From Aplysia californica (taxonomy: Eukaryota > Mollusca > Gastropoda > Aplysiida > Aplysiidae), in the NCBI RefSeq assembly GCF_000002075.1, contig NW_004797434.1, positions 11,295 to 75,294 of the forward strand: a stretch of 64,000 bases of DNA, written 5' to 3'. Positions 1 to 12,275 of this stretch are shown piece after piece. Position 1 is the stretch's first letter, and each line of letters begins with the position of its first letter. The notes below the pieces were generated by a model. That model was not told the origin of the DNA, did not search any database, and saw nothing but the letters and a program-made list of their open reading frames with translations. A program made the translations under genes and the position numbers.

Positions 1-406
1 GCAATTTGATGTTTTGCAGGTTTGAGTTTGAGGTTTTCTTGAATTCAGTTGATTTGCAATAGTTTTAGTTTGCCATTATATGTTCTGTTCTGCAGCCAAA
101 ATACCAATGATTTAGCCCCCAAAAGCCGTGCATCTGCTTGCAAGAGAGTGAAATTAGTGAATGTAAAAATTTACTCAGTATGATAATTGATATTTAATGT
201 GTTGAAAGCCATCAAATTTTTCACTACTGTAACTCGCTGCTCACTTCCTTTTGGGATTGATTTATTTTTGACAAACAAAGCTCATAATCTTATATAAATA
301 ATTTTTCTGCACATTTTGATGAACAGAATCGGTGTGAAATGTTCTTGCAAAATTATTGAACAAATATTAATTTTGTGTTAAATTTTATATTTCTCCATTT
401 TTACAG

Positions 407-3400
407 AGCATCGACTTCTTGAACAGGTTGTTGACTCAACAAAATTACTACACACCACAGCTTCTTATTGCAAAGTGAAGTAAGTATGCTTATATTATTG
501 CTATCTTAGAGAGGTTCTTTTGACCTTTACATAAAATTTCAGCCAGATTTTATTTACCTATTTGGATCAGGAAATTGTTTTTTAAAATAACTTTCCTGCA
601 AGGTTATTAATATTATGTACTTTCCGCATTGGTTCGTTCTGAGGGCACATATGTTACTAGCTCATAAGAGATTTATTAAGAAAATCAGTTTGCTGTACCC
701 AGACTGACTGAACTGAATGAAATGTAGCCACACTTTTTGGTTCTTTTGTGGATTTTTTCGTACCAGTGTGACTTTTAAAATTTTGAAACCTCTATAAAGT
801 TTCCTGCCTTGTCAAGCTTGATTATTCATCTTTGCATATATATATGATAATGTTGCAAGTGATACTGTGCAGTGACTGGAACAATTCAGACTGTCTGCCT
901 GTGTGTCTGTTTGTCTGAGATTATCAATTTTTTTTTCAGATCTCCAGATGTGTGCTTATCCCCTGACAAGAAAATGATAATGTGCTGGCATCCCGAGCCA
1001 GAATTTCCATATGAAGACAGCATGGTATGTGCATGGGGAAACTGTGCGCTGTTGTTTAAGACTAAAATAGAATTAGTTGTAAATTAAAGTGTATTATGTT
1101 GTGTGTTGCTGTCATGTCATTGTTTTTTGTTTTGTTTTGTTTTTTTAAATTTCAAAGGGATTTTCCAGACTTATTTCTAAAACTTGAACAATTTGCCTTT
1201 AAAAGAATGTTATAATGGCAATACATTATTATATATTATATTTATATTTATATAAATTTGTCTTTGGTAGAATATTTGCTTATGTATTTTATATGATTTA
1301 TTTCTGGCTTCTGACTGTGAATGGGAATTAAATAATAGTAACATTTTCTCTTTTCCTATTGCTCTGTACTTTTCGTGTTGTAGAAGTACTCTACATCTGT
1401 GAAAATATGAATTTGAATTTTATCAATGTCACAGTCAATCATTATCATAAAAGGTAATGTTTCATCTCCAATTTTCTTTTCACAACTGAAGCCTTTGCCC
1501 CGGGACAATACAGAACTGACTGAGGTAAGGGAAACAACTCATTTTCAAAACTTGATTTGTTCTTTTCCTGTATTATCATAAATAGGCCTACTTTAAAAAA
1601 AACTGTAGTAGTTGTAGTTGTTATTATTGTTATTTTTGTTCATATTATTATTATTATCATCATCATTTATTATTATTATTATTTTTGCAGCTAAGGTGGT
1701 CTATATTTTTTTTTTAAACATACACCTTTTTCGTATTTTCCTTTGAAGGTGTATGCTTGTCTGCATGCTTTTTTATTTTTTATTTTTGAAAACTAGTTTG
1801 TGAAGTGGTATTTATTTCCTTTGTCTTTTCACTAAAAGTAAACCTTTTTTTAGGACTGGGTCACATGATGGTTAGTAAGGCATTGGCATTTATTACCTAT
1901 AACTTTTTATTGTTAAGCTTTAGTAATAGATGTGCTGATTTTCAAGTGTTGAAATCTGACCTTTATATTCTGAAACAGGAATGTAAGGATTTCAGCAATA
2001 TGGGCTGTTTTTTTTATATCATATATTCTGTGACAAATATTATATATAAAAGAGTTAATATGATTTGCCTCTTTTTTGTTGATTAGGGCGAGTCTGTCCT
2101 GAAAGTGCAATATTTGGTGGAGGAGAAACTGAAGAACAGGCCGGACGGACCCACCGACAATGAGCTCACTCAGCTGTTTTACACTTCCAAAGATTATTTC
2201 AAGACAAGGTAGGACACTGCTGCCCTTTTTCCTTTTTGGTTTGTGTAAAATGTTTGCATCCTGTTGTCTGTGGAGAAACGCAAACTGAGATTGTATGGGC
2301 ACATTACAAGATCAACAAGACTTGCAAAGATGATCCTACAGGGCACTGTAAAAGGAGGGAGAGGGAAAGGCAGACAGAAAAAGAAATGGGAAGACAACAT
2401 ACATAACGAAATGGACAGGTTCAAAGTTGGGTGAAGCCCTTTGAAAGGCTGAAAATAAAGAAGGATGGAGAAAAGTGGTTGCCCAATCATCCTTGGTGCC
2501 CCAATGGTCATTTAAGACTAAGGGATAAGTAAGTCTTTCGCAGTGAAGATTGGTGATATTAAGTTAAGAAATTTGCGTGTCTTTAATGGGTATTTGGCTT
2601 CTACCCATCATTTGGGTCCCACAGGTTTTGACTCTTTGATGCTGTCTCCTGTAGCTTATTAGTGAACTCAGGCTCATCATGCATGATGCCAAATAATAAG
2701 GATGACTCAGCATTTAAGCAGGTGGTCACTGGAGTGTGTCCTAAAGCTAGATGTGATAACCTCAAGCTGAAAAACAGGGTGCTGCACAGTGTCAACCAGC
2801 AACAGTGTTTCCGTAAAACTGTCTGTATTTGTGTGTTATTGTGTTTTGTGTGACACTGATGTAACCTCAATACTCTTAATTATTTTATGTTTGCATAATT
2901 AAATACTTACCATAGTGACCTAGATTTCCCCATAATGATCAGTAAAAATGGTATTACATTTTATTTGCTAATTTTATCCTGTATTTTTCAGACCATTTTA
3001 ATAAATGACAAAACTAGGAACTCTCTTAACCCTATCCATACGCCCTCGAGTCATTTTGTACCCCTGGGGTTGTATTCTTTACATTTTAGAATACTTCTAG
3101 TACGAAGATTTTAGTATTTCTCAAATATCATTTTGACAGACTGCTATGCAAAGCATACGGATCGGATTAATGAGTTAATTTCCTCTTTGAAAGTGGTGGC
3201 AAAGAGTTCCCCTGGTCGTATGGATGCGATAGTAAAATACGACGTACGGATAGGGTTAATAAATAACAAATTCAAAACTAGGAACTCTCTTAACCCAGAA
3301 GGCTGCTTTTTATGGTGTATTTTTAGATATTCTGTAAGGCCAATGGGTTTAGGACTAACCATGTTTGAGTAGTCTAAGATAGGGACTTATTGGGATGTCA

Positions 3401-4131
3401 AGATTCAGGGTTCAAAGGTTTAAGAATACTGGAACCCTTTTGAATTAAAAAAATAAAGTTTTACTCATATACTCCAGATTCCATAATACTATGTTCATCA
3501 ATTTTGACTAAGAAGACACCCCCGAAATTCTGATTCCAATTCCTTTCATAACTTTTAGATAGAATTTTCAATTTCTTCCTTCTCCTTCTGATGCGATCTA
3601 TAGAAGCAAAAGCATTTGTTTAATAATATAATATGTTTACTAATATTGCTGGGTAGATTTTGTTAACTATTAGTATTATGTTCTGTGCTTCACTATGACT
3701 TGTAAATTCATAACTTAAGTGGCTGATGGAAATTCTAGATTATAAGTAATGGCATTTGGGACGGTTTTTTTCTAATAATATTATGTGAATTCACGTTTTA
3801 TTTAATTGAGTTCAGTTGCATCATGTCTTTTCTGGTTTGTTGATGACTTGCTTCGCTTTGTTTAAAAGCTTTGACTTGTCTACATATATAAAAATATAAA
3901 GACCCTAACTTGTGAGTTTTTGCTGCATAGTTGCCCCTAATCAAGGACAGTATTTCAGTTTGAAATAGTATTACCCATTTTACTCTGTGCATGGATTTGG
4001 AATGAATATAGGGCTATAGACTGAAGCTTTAGAAATTTAAGCTTTTTTCTCTTTACTTTTGTTTCAGGCACAGGACAGAGAAAAGAGTGAAGATGAGGAA
4101 ATTTCACCCCAAAGACAGAGACGGATTATAG
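407..4131 (+). CDS. MRPL42: Mitochondrial large ribosomal subunit protein L42 (mL42), 5'-partial, five exons seen
   Basis: Exons 407-479, 940-1024, 1492-1524, 2087-2208 and 4068-4131 each have an AG acceptor, all but the last have a GT donor, and they join in one frame to a TAG stop at 4129-4131. The joined product is 124 residues plus a partial first codon. Recognisable blocks are VCLSPDKKMIMCWHPEPEFP, PYEDSMPLPRDN and the C-terminal KMRKFHPKDRDGL, which match the animal MRPL42 pattern of hydrophobic core, PYE-x-PLPRP stretch and basic RKxxxPPKDR tail. The human protein is 142 residues, so roughly 20 or more N-terminal residues, including the mitochondrial targeting peptide, are missing. Exon 407-479 begins with the last two bases of a codon, so an upstream exon is required; I could not place it with the right phase in positions 1-406. 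Known role: structural component of the mitochondrial 39S subunit. The third exon is only 33 nt. The identification is firm; the 5' end is unresolved. Confidence 0.93.
2262..2530 (+). mobile_element. RTE-like LINE, ORF2 C-terminal tail, decayed
   Basis: Lies in the last intron of MRPL42. The plus-strand translation reads KRKLRLYGHITRSTRLAKM, then a GGRGKGRQKKKWEDNIHNE stretch, and after a one-base shift near 2409 continues as WTGSKL and then WRKVVAQSSLVPQ. This is the familiar C-terminal end of RTE-type and related LINE proteins (GHV-R..R..K-W.D...W...R..WR). Only about 270 bp remain, with the frameshift and an internal stop, so it is a 5'-truncated dead copy. The exact clade is inferred from memory of the motif. 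Confidence 0.6.
3026..3259. mobile_element. TTAA-flanked MITE, piggyBac-like, 234 bp
   Basis: Both ends carry a 17-bp terminal inverted repeat, TTAACCCTATCCATACG on the left and the complement of TTAACCCTATCCGTACG on the right (one mismatch), each including a TTAA. TTAA targets are typical of piggyBac-type elements. There is no coding capacity. It sits in the last intron of MRPL42. A 23-bp direct repeat (AAAACTAGGAACTCTCTTAA and three more bases) occurs at 3010-3032 and again at 3275-3297, much longer than a TTAA duplication. Confidence 0.7.
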
Positions 4132-4146
4132 CATTGTTAAGTGATT

Positions 4147-4152
4147 ATTAAA
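4147..4152 (+). terminator. Candidate poly(A) signal of MRPL42
   Basis: ATTAAA, a common variant hexamer, begins 16 nt after the MRPL42 stop codon, which would give a very short 3' UTR. No AATAAA lies closer. Placement is inferred from the hexamer only. Confidence 0.35.
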
Positions 4153-4570
4153 GAAATTTATACAAACTACTTTTTGAAGTTTAGTTTGTAAACTGACTGA
4201 TTTGTTTTAAATGTTGCCAGAATTTTGTTTTATTTATAAAACATTTGGGCCTGTGCAATGCCTTTGTCAGGGGATAGAGTCACTTCCATGGTAGAATGCT
4301 TGGTGCGTTGCTTGGACGTTAAGCTAAAAGGAAGTCTTCCAGGCAAGAGAAAAAATGTGTGGCGTGTTAAAACAGGCACTCGTCAAAATAGTGAAATATA
4401 AGAAACCAACATTTTCGGGTCGTTGGGCAAATCTTACACTGCTGACATACATAGCAATACCAGATTTGTGTCTCTTAGCTACTGCAGACTCCTTATACTT
4501 TACTGAAGTGCGCAGGCTAGATATTAGATCTACCATTGAACACTTCTTTGACATACAATTAATGGTCGCT

Positions 4571-4668
4571 TTAAACACTTTGCCTTTGTAATTCATATTT
4601 TGGGGAAAATCCAAAGAACCTGGGTGGTAAACATCGCCAATTGGCGAGATGAGGCAGCAAAGTGTTAA
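4571..4668 (-). mobile_element. Short TTAA-ended MITE, 98 bp
   Basis: It starts TTAAACACTTTGC and ends GCAAAGTGTTAA, an inverted repeat that includes TTAA. Read on the minus strand it matches the element at 19117-19243: TTAACACTTTGC, a CATCTCGCC block, then TTCTTTGGATTTTCC. It is non-coding and shorter than the other copy. Assignment to the piggyBac type rests only on the TTAA ends. Confidence 0.65.
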
Positions 4669-5046
4669 GGCTATCCCGAAAAATGCTGTTTTGAGAAAAT
4701 CGAAGGTAACGTTTTTGCCCCTTGTTCAGTTACTTTAAAAGACGAGGAGAGTTTTCTCTATAACCAAACAAATATACACACCAATGAAACCAAACTTCTC
4801 CTATAGGTACGACAATGCCCACTTTTGGTGTAGGTCTAGATTTCTGGAAACCCCTGAAATCTGGGTTAGTCCGCTTGTCCTTAAAAGCGACCAAATATGT
4901 CCATGGCCTACACTGTTAACATACACAGGAATACCAGATTTGTGCCTCCTCGCTACTGTAGACTCCCCATGAGGTGCACAGGCTAGACACTAGATCTAGA
5001 TTTACCATTGAACACTCCTGTGACACACAATAAATATGTCCATGGC

Positions 5047-5556
5047 TTTTGTTTCGTTAAGTGTTTTATGGCGCTTGCAACTGCATAAGGTCGTATGAGC
5101 ACACTGGATACATTAAACTATTTCAGTTTGGTAGGAATTAATTTTTAATTTTACCTAAGTGGCGGCTGAAGCCTACTCTGATTAATTTTGGACCAGCAAG
5201 GGATCTTTAACATGCCCCACTTGCACACGAGACCTCCATTTTTCTCCCTTATTCGAGAAGGATAGGTGTTAGATTTTACCTACCCTAAGATCAGGGGGGT
5301 GGCTGAAAGACAGCGTTAAGAAGGAGCCAAGGACTAGCAGTAGGAGGCTGCAGAAAGAGTCGGGCTCTCAGAGAAGGCAAAGAGGGGAGAGGGGTGGGGG
5401 CAGAAGTGGAGACAAAGCAGATGCCAGAGAGAGCAGAAAAAGAGCTGAAGGAGAAAATTTTAGAAAACAACAATTTTCCGTCACTGTCAGCTTTCGAACC
5501 GGGGACCTGTTGGATAAGAAGCGAACATCGTAACCTCTAGACCACGAGAGCCCCCA
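5047..5556 (-). mobile_element. tRNA-derived SINE (family 1), full length, inserted in satellite
   Basis: The tRNA head is at the right end: on the minus strand GGGGGCTCTCGTGGTCTAGA gives the A box and GGTTCGAAAG is a damaged B box. The 3' part ends in the shared tail (gene-sense minus strand: CTCATACGACCTTATGCAGT). An 8-bp target duplication, TCCATGGC, lies at 5039-5046 and 5557-5564, inside a satellite unit. About 510 bp. It matches the copy at 20963-21494. Confidence 0.85.
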
Positions 5557-5715
5557 TCCATGGCCTACACTATTGAGACACATACACAACAATACCAGAT
5601 TTGTGCCTCCTCGTGACTGCAGACCGCATACTTAACTGAAGTGCGCAGGTTAGACACTACACCTACCAATGAACACTTTTGTGACATACAGTAAATAAGT
5701 CCATGGCCTATACTA

Positions 5716-6468
5716 CAGAAGAACACGGCTACAGCGGGACATTTGGTTCCAGAAGAAAAATCTCGCTGTAGGCGAGTTCCCGCTATAGGAATGCAAAGGG
5801 GAAATTGCCGAAAAATTTCTAAAAATCCACATGATTAACTCCTTTCCATATCAATAAAATTTGCACTTAAGATTAGTCTTCCTTTTCTTGTCAACTTCGC
5901 TGGTTAACGTAGCCTTTTATTCGAATGAGAATCATTTCCTTTTGTCTTCGTTGGAAGCCATCTTTTCCTCGGTCCCGTTGCTTGTGCTGTCTATTGTACT
6001 GGTGGTAGGCCTACTGTAGAACTGGAGAAGTGGATGCGTGCGTATGCCTGAGCATCAACCATCAAAGTTCTCCATGAATCCGGAATCACACACTACACGC
6101 TCTCCTCTTCTTTTACTGTTTGGCCTGGCCTAGCTCTATGGCCTATACGCTCTCATACAAAGCGTTTAAGCTACGACACATCACTTTTGGAGTGGCTCAC
6201 GTAACGCGTCTCTTTGCAACCTGCCCCACCTCACTCATAACTGGACTGGCCAATCAACACTGCACCTCTGACTACCAGTTTGGAGCCTGTCTACAGCCCC
6301 CCAGCCAGAGCTCGCTCGATCTCTTCCATCTTTCGGGCCTTTCCTTGCCCCACTAAACCCGAGCACAGATAATTGAGTTTACATAGAGAAAAAAAGGGGG
6401 ATTCCGGTAAGGTCCCGCTGTAGGGATGGTCTCGCTGTAGCGCGAGCCGCTATAGTCGTGTTCTACTG
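5716..6468. mobile_element. TA-flanked TIR element, Tc1/mariner-pogo type, non-autonomous
   Basis: Terminal inverted repeats CAGAAGAACACGGCTACAGC (left) and CAGTAGAACACGACTATAGC (right, complement), with TA on both sides (5714-5715 and 6469-6470). CAG termini with a TA duplication are typical of the Tc1/mariner-pogo group. The ~750 bp interior has no long reading frame and no transposase was recognised. It interrupts a satellite unit between CCATGGCCTATAC and ATGACATACAC, which fixes the insertion point. Confidence 0.7.
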
Positions 6469-7599
6469 TAATGACATACACAGCAATACCAGATTTGTGC
6501 CTCCTCGTTATTGCAGACTCCCCATGAGGTGCACAGGCTAGAACTAGATCTAGATTTACCATTGAACACTTCTGTGACATATGATAAATATGTCCATGGC
6601 CTACACTACTGACATGCATGCACAGCAATACCAGATTTGTGCCTCCTCGTTATTGCAGACTCCCCATGAGGTGCACAGGCTAGAACTAGATCTAGATTTA
6701 CCATTGAACACTTCTGTGACATATGATAAATATGTCCATGGCCTACACTACTGACATGCATGCACAGCAATACCAGATCTGTGCCTCCTCGCTATTGCAG
6801 GCTCCCTATCCATAACTGAACTGAAGTGCACAGGTGAGATACTAGATCTACCACTGAACACTTCCGTGACATGACGATTAGTATGTCCATAGCCTACTCG
6901 ATGGACCTCGGACTCGCAGATAGGTCATTGACTTATCCTCTATCATGTCTGATCTTCCCTTGAGAGCATTGTTCAGTGGGCAGTTTTATGTCCAAAGACA
7001 GTATTCTGTTCATAAAGATACTGCACACAGAGTCAGATGTTAAGTACAAAAATACAGAAGAAAAAGAACAAGTCAAAGAGCAGATATTCGTTTACCTTTT
7101 TATAAATTTATTTGTTACACTTCGCCAGAGAGCGAAAAATTCACACAAACTTTTATAGCCATTACTTTCTCTAGCAGAACATTAACAAGTGTATTTTAAA
7201 AAATGCAGTATATTCACAAGTATGATTTTAATATCTGTGGACAAAATAAGTCACATTAGTTTTTGAACTACAACATAGCATGGCAGTTTTTATACACAAC
7301 AATGGCCCCTCTCATACGTTCCAGGGACAAAGCAAAATACAACGCAGAGCAATTTTATGACCATGGTAAACCCCAGTGTGGGTTCCTGAATAACCCAAGA
7401 TGGCAAAAAAATCAAACTGCAGTCTTCCATGACTATACTTGAGCATTAAAAAGGGGGTGTGCTTAGACTGAAGTTGAGATTTCTTCTCGCAATTTGTCCT
7501 AAAGTTAAATTGGATCTCAATTCTAATCGTGTCGCAGCTACTACCGTCTTCTCTTTGTTTTCAGGCAATATGGACACAATCTCGGAAGTGGATTTTGAA

Positions 7600-7912
7600 T
7601 GTAGGTTTTTTTTACGCCACCATCGACACAATTTAGATCATTTAGGAAGCGGGTTTCTGGCCCTGCCTGTGACAGCCAACCCAGGCTGAGAGGGATACAA
7701 CATCCCGGCAGTAATACCGAGATACTCGATAACAATTTTCTCCTCACTCGGGGAATCGAACTTAGGTCTCCTGCATGCAACAACGAAGCACCTAACAGCT
7801 CTACACCACAGACGCCAGTTCCAAACTCGGAGAGGAGCCAGAAAGTAGACAAAGAGACAAAAGCCACACTGAAAGAGGCTGGAGCACACCACACCAGAGC
7901 ATCCATTGACAT
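7600..7912 (-). mobile_element. tRNA-derived SINE (family 3), composite head
   Basis: On the minus strand CTGTGGTGTAGAGCTGTTAGG resembles an A box (first 20 bases considered) and AAGTTCGATTCCCCG a B box, followed by a body ending near a T/A tract. Upstream of the tRNA part, at 7865-7905, is GGTGTGGTGTGCTCC, similar to the 5' end of SINE family 2. This looks like a composite or dimeric SINE. No target duplication was identified. Confidence 0.55.
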
Positions 7913-10900
7913 GACCTACACAGGAAGAGAGAGGAAAAAAAAGGGCAATCTGCTAAACATTCAACATCCCAAACCCATCTGCCACTTTACCACTTCTACT
8001 ACTAAAAAAGAAATTGGTATCGTATCTTAAAACTGATCTATCTTCATGAATTCTTCATAGGGACTGAGGAGGGATAGACAATCAGTTCCACTTGAACCAC
8101 ATTTACAAGCAATGTTCTGTTGCCAAGCACATGCATACAGAAGGGGAAAAAAACATTTCAGACACGACCATTGCATTATTTTCATCATCAAGGATAAATG
8201 ATCAGACCAAGGTGAAGTATGGTCCCAAGGCAAAGATGTTTTTGTTAATACACAGGGGAAACAATGGATACAATTGCACAAAGTAAATTTGATGAACGCA
8301 TGTGAAGAATCTCTGATGCAAGATTACTCCTGGTATCATGTCGGAACGTAGCTGTAGCCCCCACCAAACCATGAGATGTGCGTACTTTAGCGAGTCGGGA
8401 TAGAATGGACTTACTTGAATTCACTTTCACATTTCTTTTTGCATGAGCAAAACTCAATGCAACTCTTTGCACCTACCAAATAACATTTTAACCATAAACC
8501 AACTCCAAAGAGGAAAAAACTTTGCAAAAAGTCTGCTTTTGAGGCCTCATTACTGTCAGCCATATTCAGAGAATATTCACTTCTCATGAAGTAAAAAAAC
8601 CCAACAAACCAACCAAGCAGATTCCCCACAAGAGCAAGAATTTAGAATTAAGGTTACTTAAATATAGCCCCCCCCCCCCCAATAATACTTGGCAACATAT
8701 TCCATTCTGGTGACTACCCAACTGAAACCCCATAATAGGTGATCAATTAATTATTCTTTTGAGAAAAAAAAATATTCCAGTACTAAATCAGTAATAGTGT
8801 AGGGAACGCAATATGTAGAAGTAGACCAGCTTAGAAAAGAAGGAGAAGCCTTATCAATTTGGCAGTATATTTTTACCAGCTTTCACTATGATTGAAAAGA
8901 CTAGTCCAACAAAGGAGAAATTTAGCTACTACATTTCATTGCTGTTTCTGAGATCAGAGCCTGAATTTTCCCACAAAAAGCAGGGTGTTTTTTTTTCCCA
9001 GTATGAGAAAATAGCTGTACATAACATGTCAGGTTTTTTTTTACACAAATGCCACATTGAAAAAAGTGAACTTTCATATTTACACTTGATTCTACATGAT
9101 GATGAATAAAACATAAGCAATGTTACAAATGCCTCGATAAGAGAATGGGAAGGAAAATAGCACTGTACAGTTTGTACAAAACCCATCTAACCTATCTCGA
9201 TCGTTCCCTGCAGGGAAAAACAAACCTAGTTGTTCCGCTTCAGAACTTCTGCTGTCTGTCTGTGCATGATACGAAAGAAAATGTGGAGTGTTCAGGTCTA
9301 CTTTTCTTCTGCCTTTTTTCATCAAAAGGTCAAAAGCAAAATTCTTTTACAGATGCCAGCGGCAGTGCAAACCACTGTTTCACATTGAACTGAAACAAAC
9401 AGGTAACTAACAAGTAAAAAAAAAAACACGAAAACCCCCCGAACTAAGTCAATCTATGCTTAACACACAGTAAGAATCAAATGTACAACAACAGTTAAGG
9501 GGTAGGTAAGTACATTACACAAAGAAAGTGAAACAAAACCACCCCCCCCAAAGCCAAAGATGTTTCTGAGACTGAAACAGATCTAAAAAAAGATGCTCAA
9601 AACAGACTTTCTAAAATCATAAAACACAGGAAGTGATATTTCCCAAAAACTCAAACAAAGTCGTGACCCAACAGTTTAAAAACAACAAAATACCCCCCAA
9701 ATCTAAAAACTATATCTAGTAATAGGAAACTGAAAGTCCAACACGTCAATTATCCCCCGAAAAAGTTTAACTAGTTCACAACTTTTTCAAACAACCTAAA
9801 CACATTTTGGTTTTACTCTTAACCTAAGATCGAAATAACAACATAAATGATATATAACGTTCAATAAATGTAAATAATAAACAACAAAGACTGATGACAA
9901 GCCACAACAACTCATGTGCCTAACAAAAGAAAAACCAACAAGATTATACCGATAAACACACAGAAAACTATATGGATACAACAAAACAAAACCTCATTAA
10001 AATGTGACTTCTGCCTGTTGCAGAAATATGGCAGTGAAGAAATACTAACATCATCGTCTCATTAGGGAGGGAGGGAGGGAACAAGAGTACAGCAAGACAT
10101 GAAGTTGATGGGGGGGGGGGGGGGGGGGGTGAACGCATGAATATATTCAACATAACTCATGAACAAGACTTTTCTTGTTCTTGGACGACACAGTAAGCTC
10201 AAAGCTGTAGTTTGAAGCTTACCACTGTGCCATCTCTTTCCTCTCTAAGCCAAAGCTGACAACTTGCAACAGTAGTATGAGAGAAGGACAAGAGACAGTT
10301 CACTGGAATGATTTTGCCTGCTGCCATGGGAGGGGGAGGGGAGGAAGGAGAGGGACAGAATGTGTGACATGACACAGTGGGCACAAGGTACATGGGCACG
10401 ATCAAAGCTCAACTGCATCGAAAGCATCATGGCTCTTCTTCATCAAACAGTTTTAATAATATATATACTCTTTATCATATTTACTTTGTCAAATAAAATA
10501 AAGATATTGACCACCTGTTCTTTCTATAGAGCTTTAGATTAAAAAAAAAATTGCAACAACAAAAAATCACAATGGTGTGAAAGGTATTAAAACAAGCAAC
10601 AGTATACACTGCTCTACTCTGAAAAATATTCTCCCTCCCAGACAACAATAACAAGAAACACCTAGCATCTAGGGGTGAAATAGAAAGGAGCATTTACCCT
10701 CAATTAACAAAACAAATCTTAACAAATAGAGGTTGTTCTCATATTCCTTCTTTTTCTTTCACTTTCATTAATGACACCATTCTTACTTTTCTCTGTGTGT
10801 GCACTCAGCAGCACTTCAGAGGCCATATTGGCTAACCGAACAGGGAATTGCAAGGGTTCTCTTGTGAGTGCAACACATCATAATGGTGCACCAGTCTTTG

Positions 10901-11931
10901 ACTTTTTAAGTGAATGGTCAAAGCCAGCAATTAAACATTGCATCAAAATAAGTCAAGATAAAACATTTGCTCTTGTTGTTCAAAGGTTGCCTCGTATACT
11001 CCGCTTACTTCTCAGCATGAGCCATTGCTTGTCTTTAACGTTTTCAATCACATCATGAAAAAAAGGTATCTTCTAAAACAAAAGCTGTGCTTTTAATGAG
11101 GAATTTGAAAAGGGATGCTAAGGAAAAATTTCTTTTTTTTTAAACATAAAAAATAAAAACACACAGAACTTGCAACATGTTACGTTAAAGGTGGATATCC
11201 CCACAAAACTATCCATCTAAAATGCTCTATTGTTTGTTGAATCTTGCTTTCATCACCATCAAAGGTTCACTGAATACATACAGTTCCACTTCACCATCAA
11301 TGAAAGCTGTTCATGCTACACTATTTGTTGACTGAAAAAAACCTTTATCAGAATGCAAGATCATAATACAGAAGACAGAATCACAGTCAAAGCAAGGAAC
11401 TACAAATCATCAGGTAAAGAAGGAAATAAAGAGTGTACAACATTAGTGGTGCTGGGATAGTCTTAAGGCTAGCTAAATAATCATAATCAAACAGGCAATA
11501 TCTAAACTAACAAAATTAGACAACAAAATAGGGTAATGAACCAACAGTATATAAGTGCAAGGGAAATCAAACTAGGGGTACCAACAGCACACTGAGTCCA
11601 TGAATAGAAGTGGCTTACACATCGAGAATGTCGAGAAATAGCAACAAAACGGACTAAAAATAGGGCTCGACACAATTTTAAAAAGCTGCTCTAACAGGTC
11701 AAGAACAAACAGTGTGGAAAGTCAAAGTACACTAGAAAAGTGAAAGGAAGACCAAAAAAAAAAGCACAAAAAATAATACGCTACGGATTAAAGAATTGAT
11801 TTTGAAGAACACACTTCATGAAATTTAAGCAGACTCATTCACCAGGGAGCACACACAAAATCAACCTTTTGGGAGCACAGATTCAGGGACAAGAGGGTAC
11901 TTGAACGTGACAGACCTACAGCACAGGTGTC

Positions 11932-12275
11932 AAACTGAAGGCCTGAGGGCAGTATCCAGCCTGTTAAACTGTTACATACGGCCTGCAAGAGAATTTTAGG
12001 TAGCCTACCCTGAGAATCTTCGCGACACAGAATTTAATTCCAAACATAAAGCAACGTGTTGCTCCCCCCCCCCCCCCCCCCTAAAAAGATGCCAAACATC
12101 CCTGACTAATTGACATAACAGCTAAAATTGAAATGCCCTGACTTTATTATTCTAACTTTAGTCTGAATTAATATCATTAATATCAAAGGTTTTGTTTTCC
12201 CACTGCTCAACGAGTGCTGTCAAAATTTGACCCTCAAACTTTTAAAGTGTAATTTGAGTTGGGTCCCCTGAGCGA
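11932..12275. mobile_element. Possible hAT-like non-autonomous element
   Basis: The left end reads CAGGTGTCAAACTGAAGGCC, resembling the CAGGGGTGTCAAAC-type termini of animal hAT elements. A weak inverted partner (complement of TTTGAGTTGGGTCCCCTG) ends near 12272. No 8-bp target duplication was found, so the boundaries and the family are tentative. Confidence 0.3.

Larger units (their letters stand above)
4440..6895 (+). repeat. Degenerate ~142-bp satellite array, six units, interrupted
   Basis: The unit runs from about CAGCAATACCAGATTTGTGC through a GCACAGGCTAGA block and CCATTGAACACTTCTGTGAC to GTCCATGGCCTACACTACTG. Units lie near 4440-4565, 4907-5046, 5557-5713, 6471-6612, 6613-6754 and 6755-6895. 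The last three are uninterrupted, with a measured spacing of 142 bp (shared motif at 6481, 6623 and 6765), and the first two of these are nearly identical. The earlier units are split by mobile elements. The array contains CTAGATCTAGAT motifs like those near 50.7 and 51.0 kb. Confidence 0.8.
4132..7100. other. Intergenic region between MRPL42 and KMT2E, repeat-filled
   Basis: No host coding exon was found. The region holds six degenerate ~142-bp satellite units, a TTAA MITE, a full tRNA-derived SINE and a TA-flanked TIR element, each listed separately. At 4357-4400 there is also a solo terminus (GGCACTCGTCAAAATAG) like the ends of the 430-bp TIR family found at 37 kb and 49.5 kb. The stretch 4669-4890 has no recognisable content. 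Confidence 0.7.

Noticed and set aside
96-165. Upstream MRPL42 exon after CTGTTCTGCAG
   Set aside because: One frame is open, but no donor there gives the required phase for exon 407-479, and the encoded residues show no family similarity.
6471-6895. CRISPR-like repeat array
   Set aside because: The units are 142 bp with no unique spacers, and the context is eukaryotic; this is a satellite.
10771-11058. Plus-strand 95-residue frame starting MTPFLLFSVCALSS
   Set aside because: A signal-peptide-like start, but no homology, no splice context and it lies in the putative KMT2E 3' UTR.
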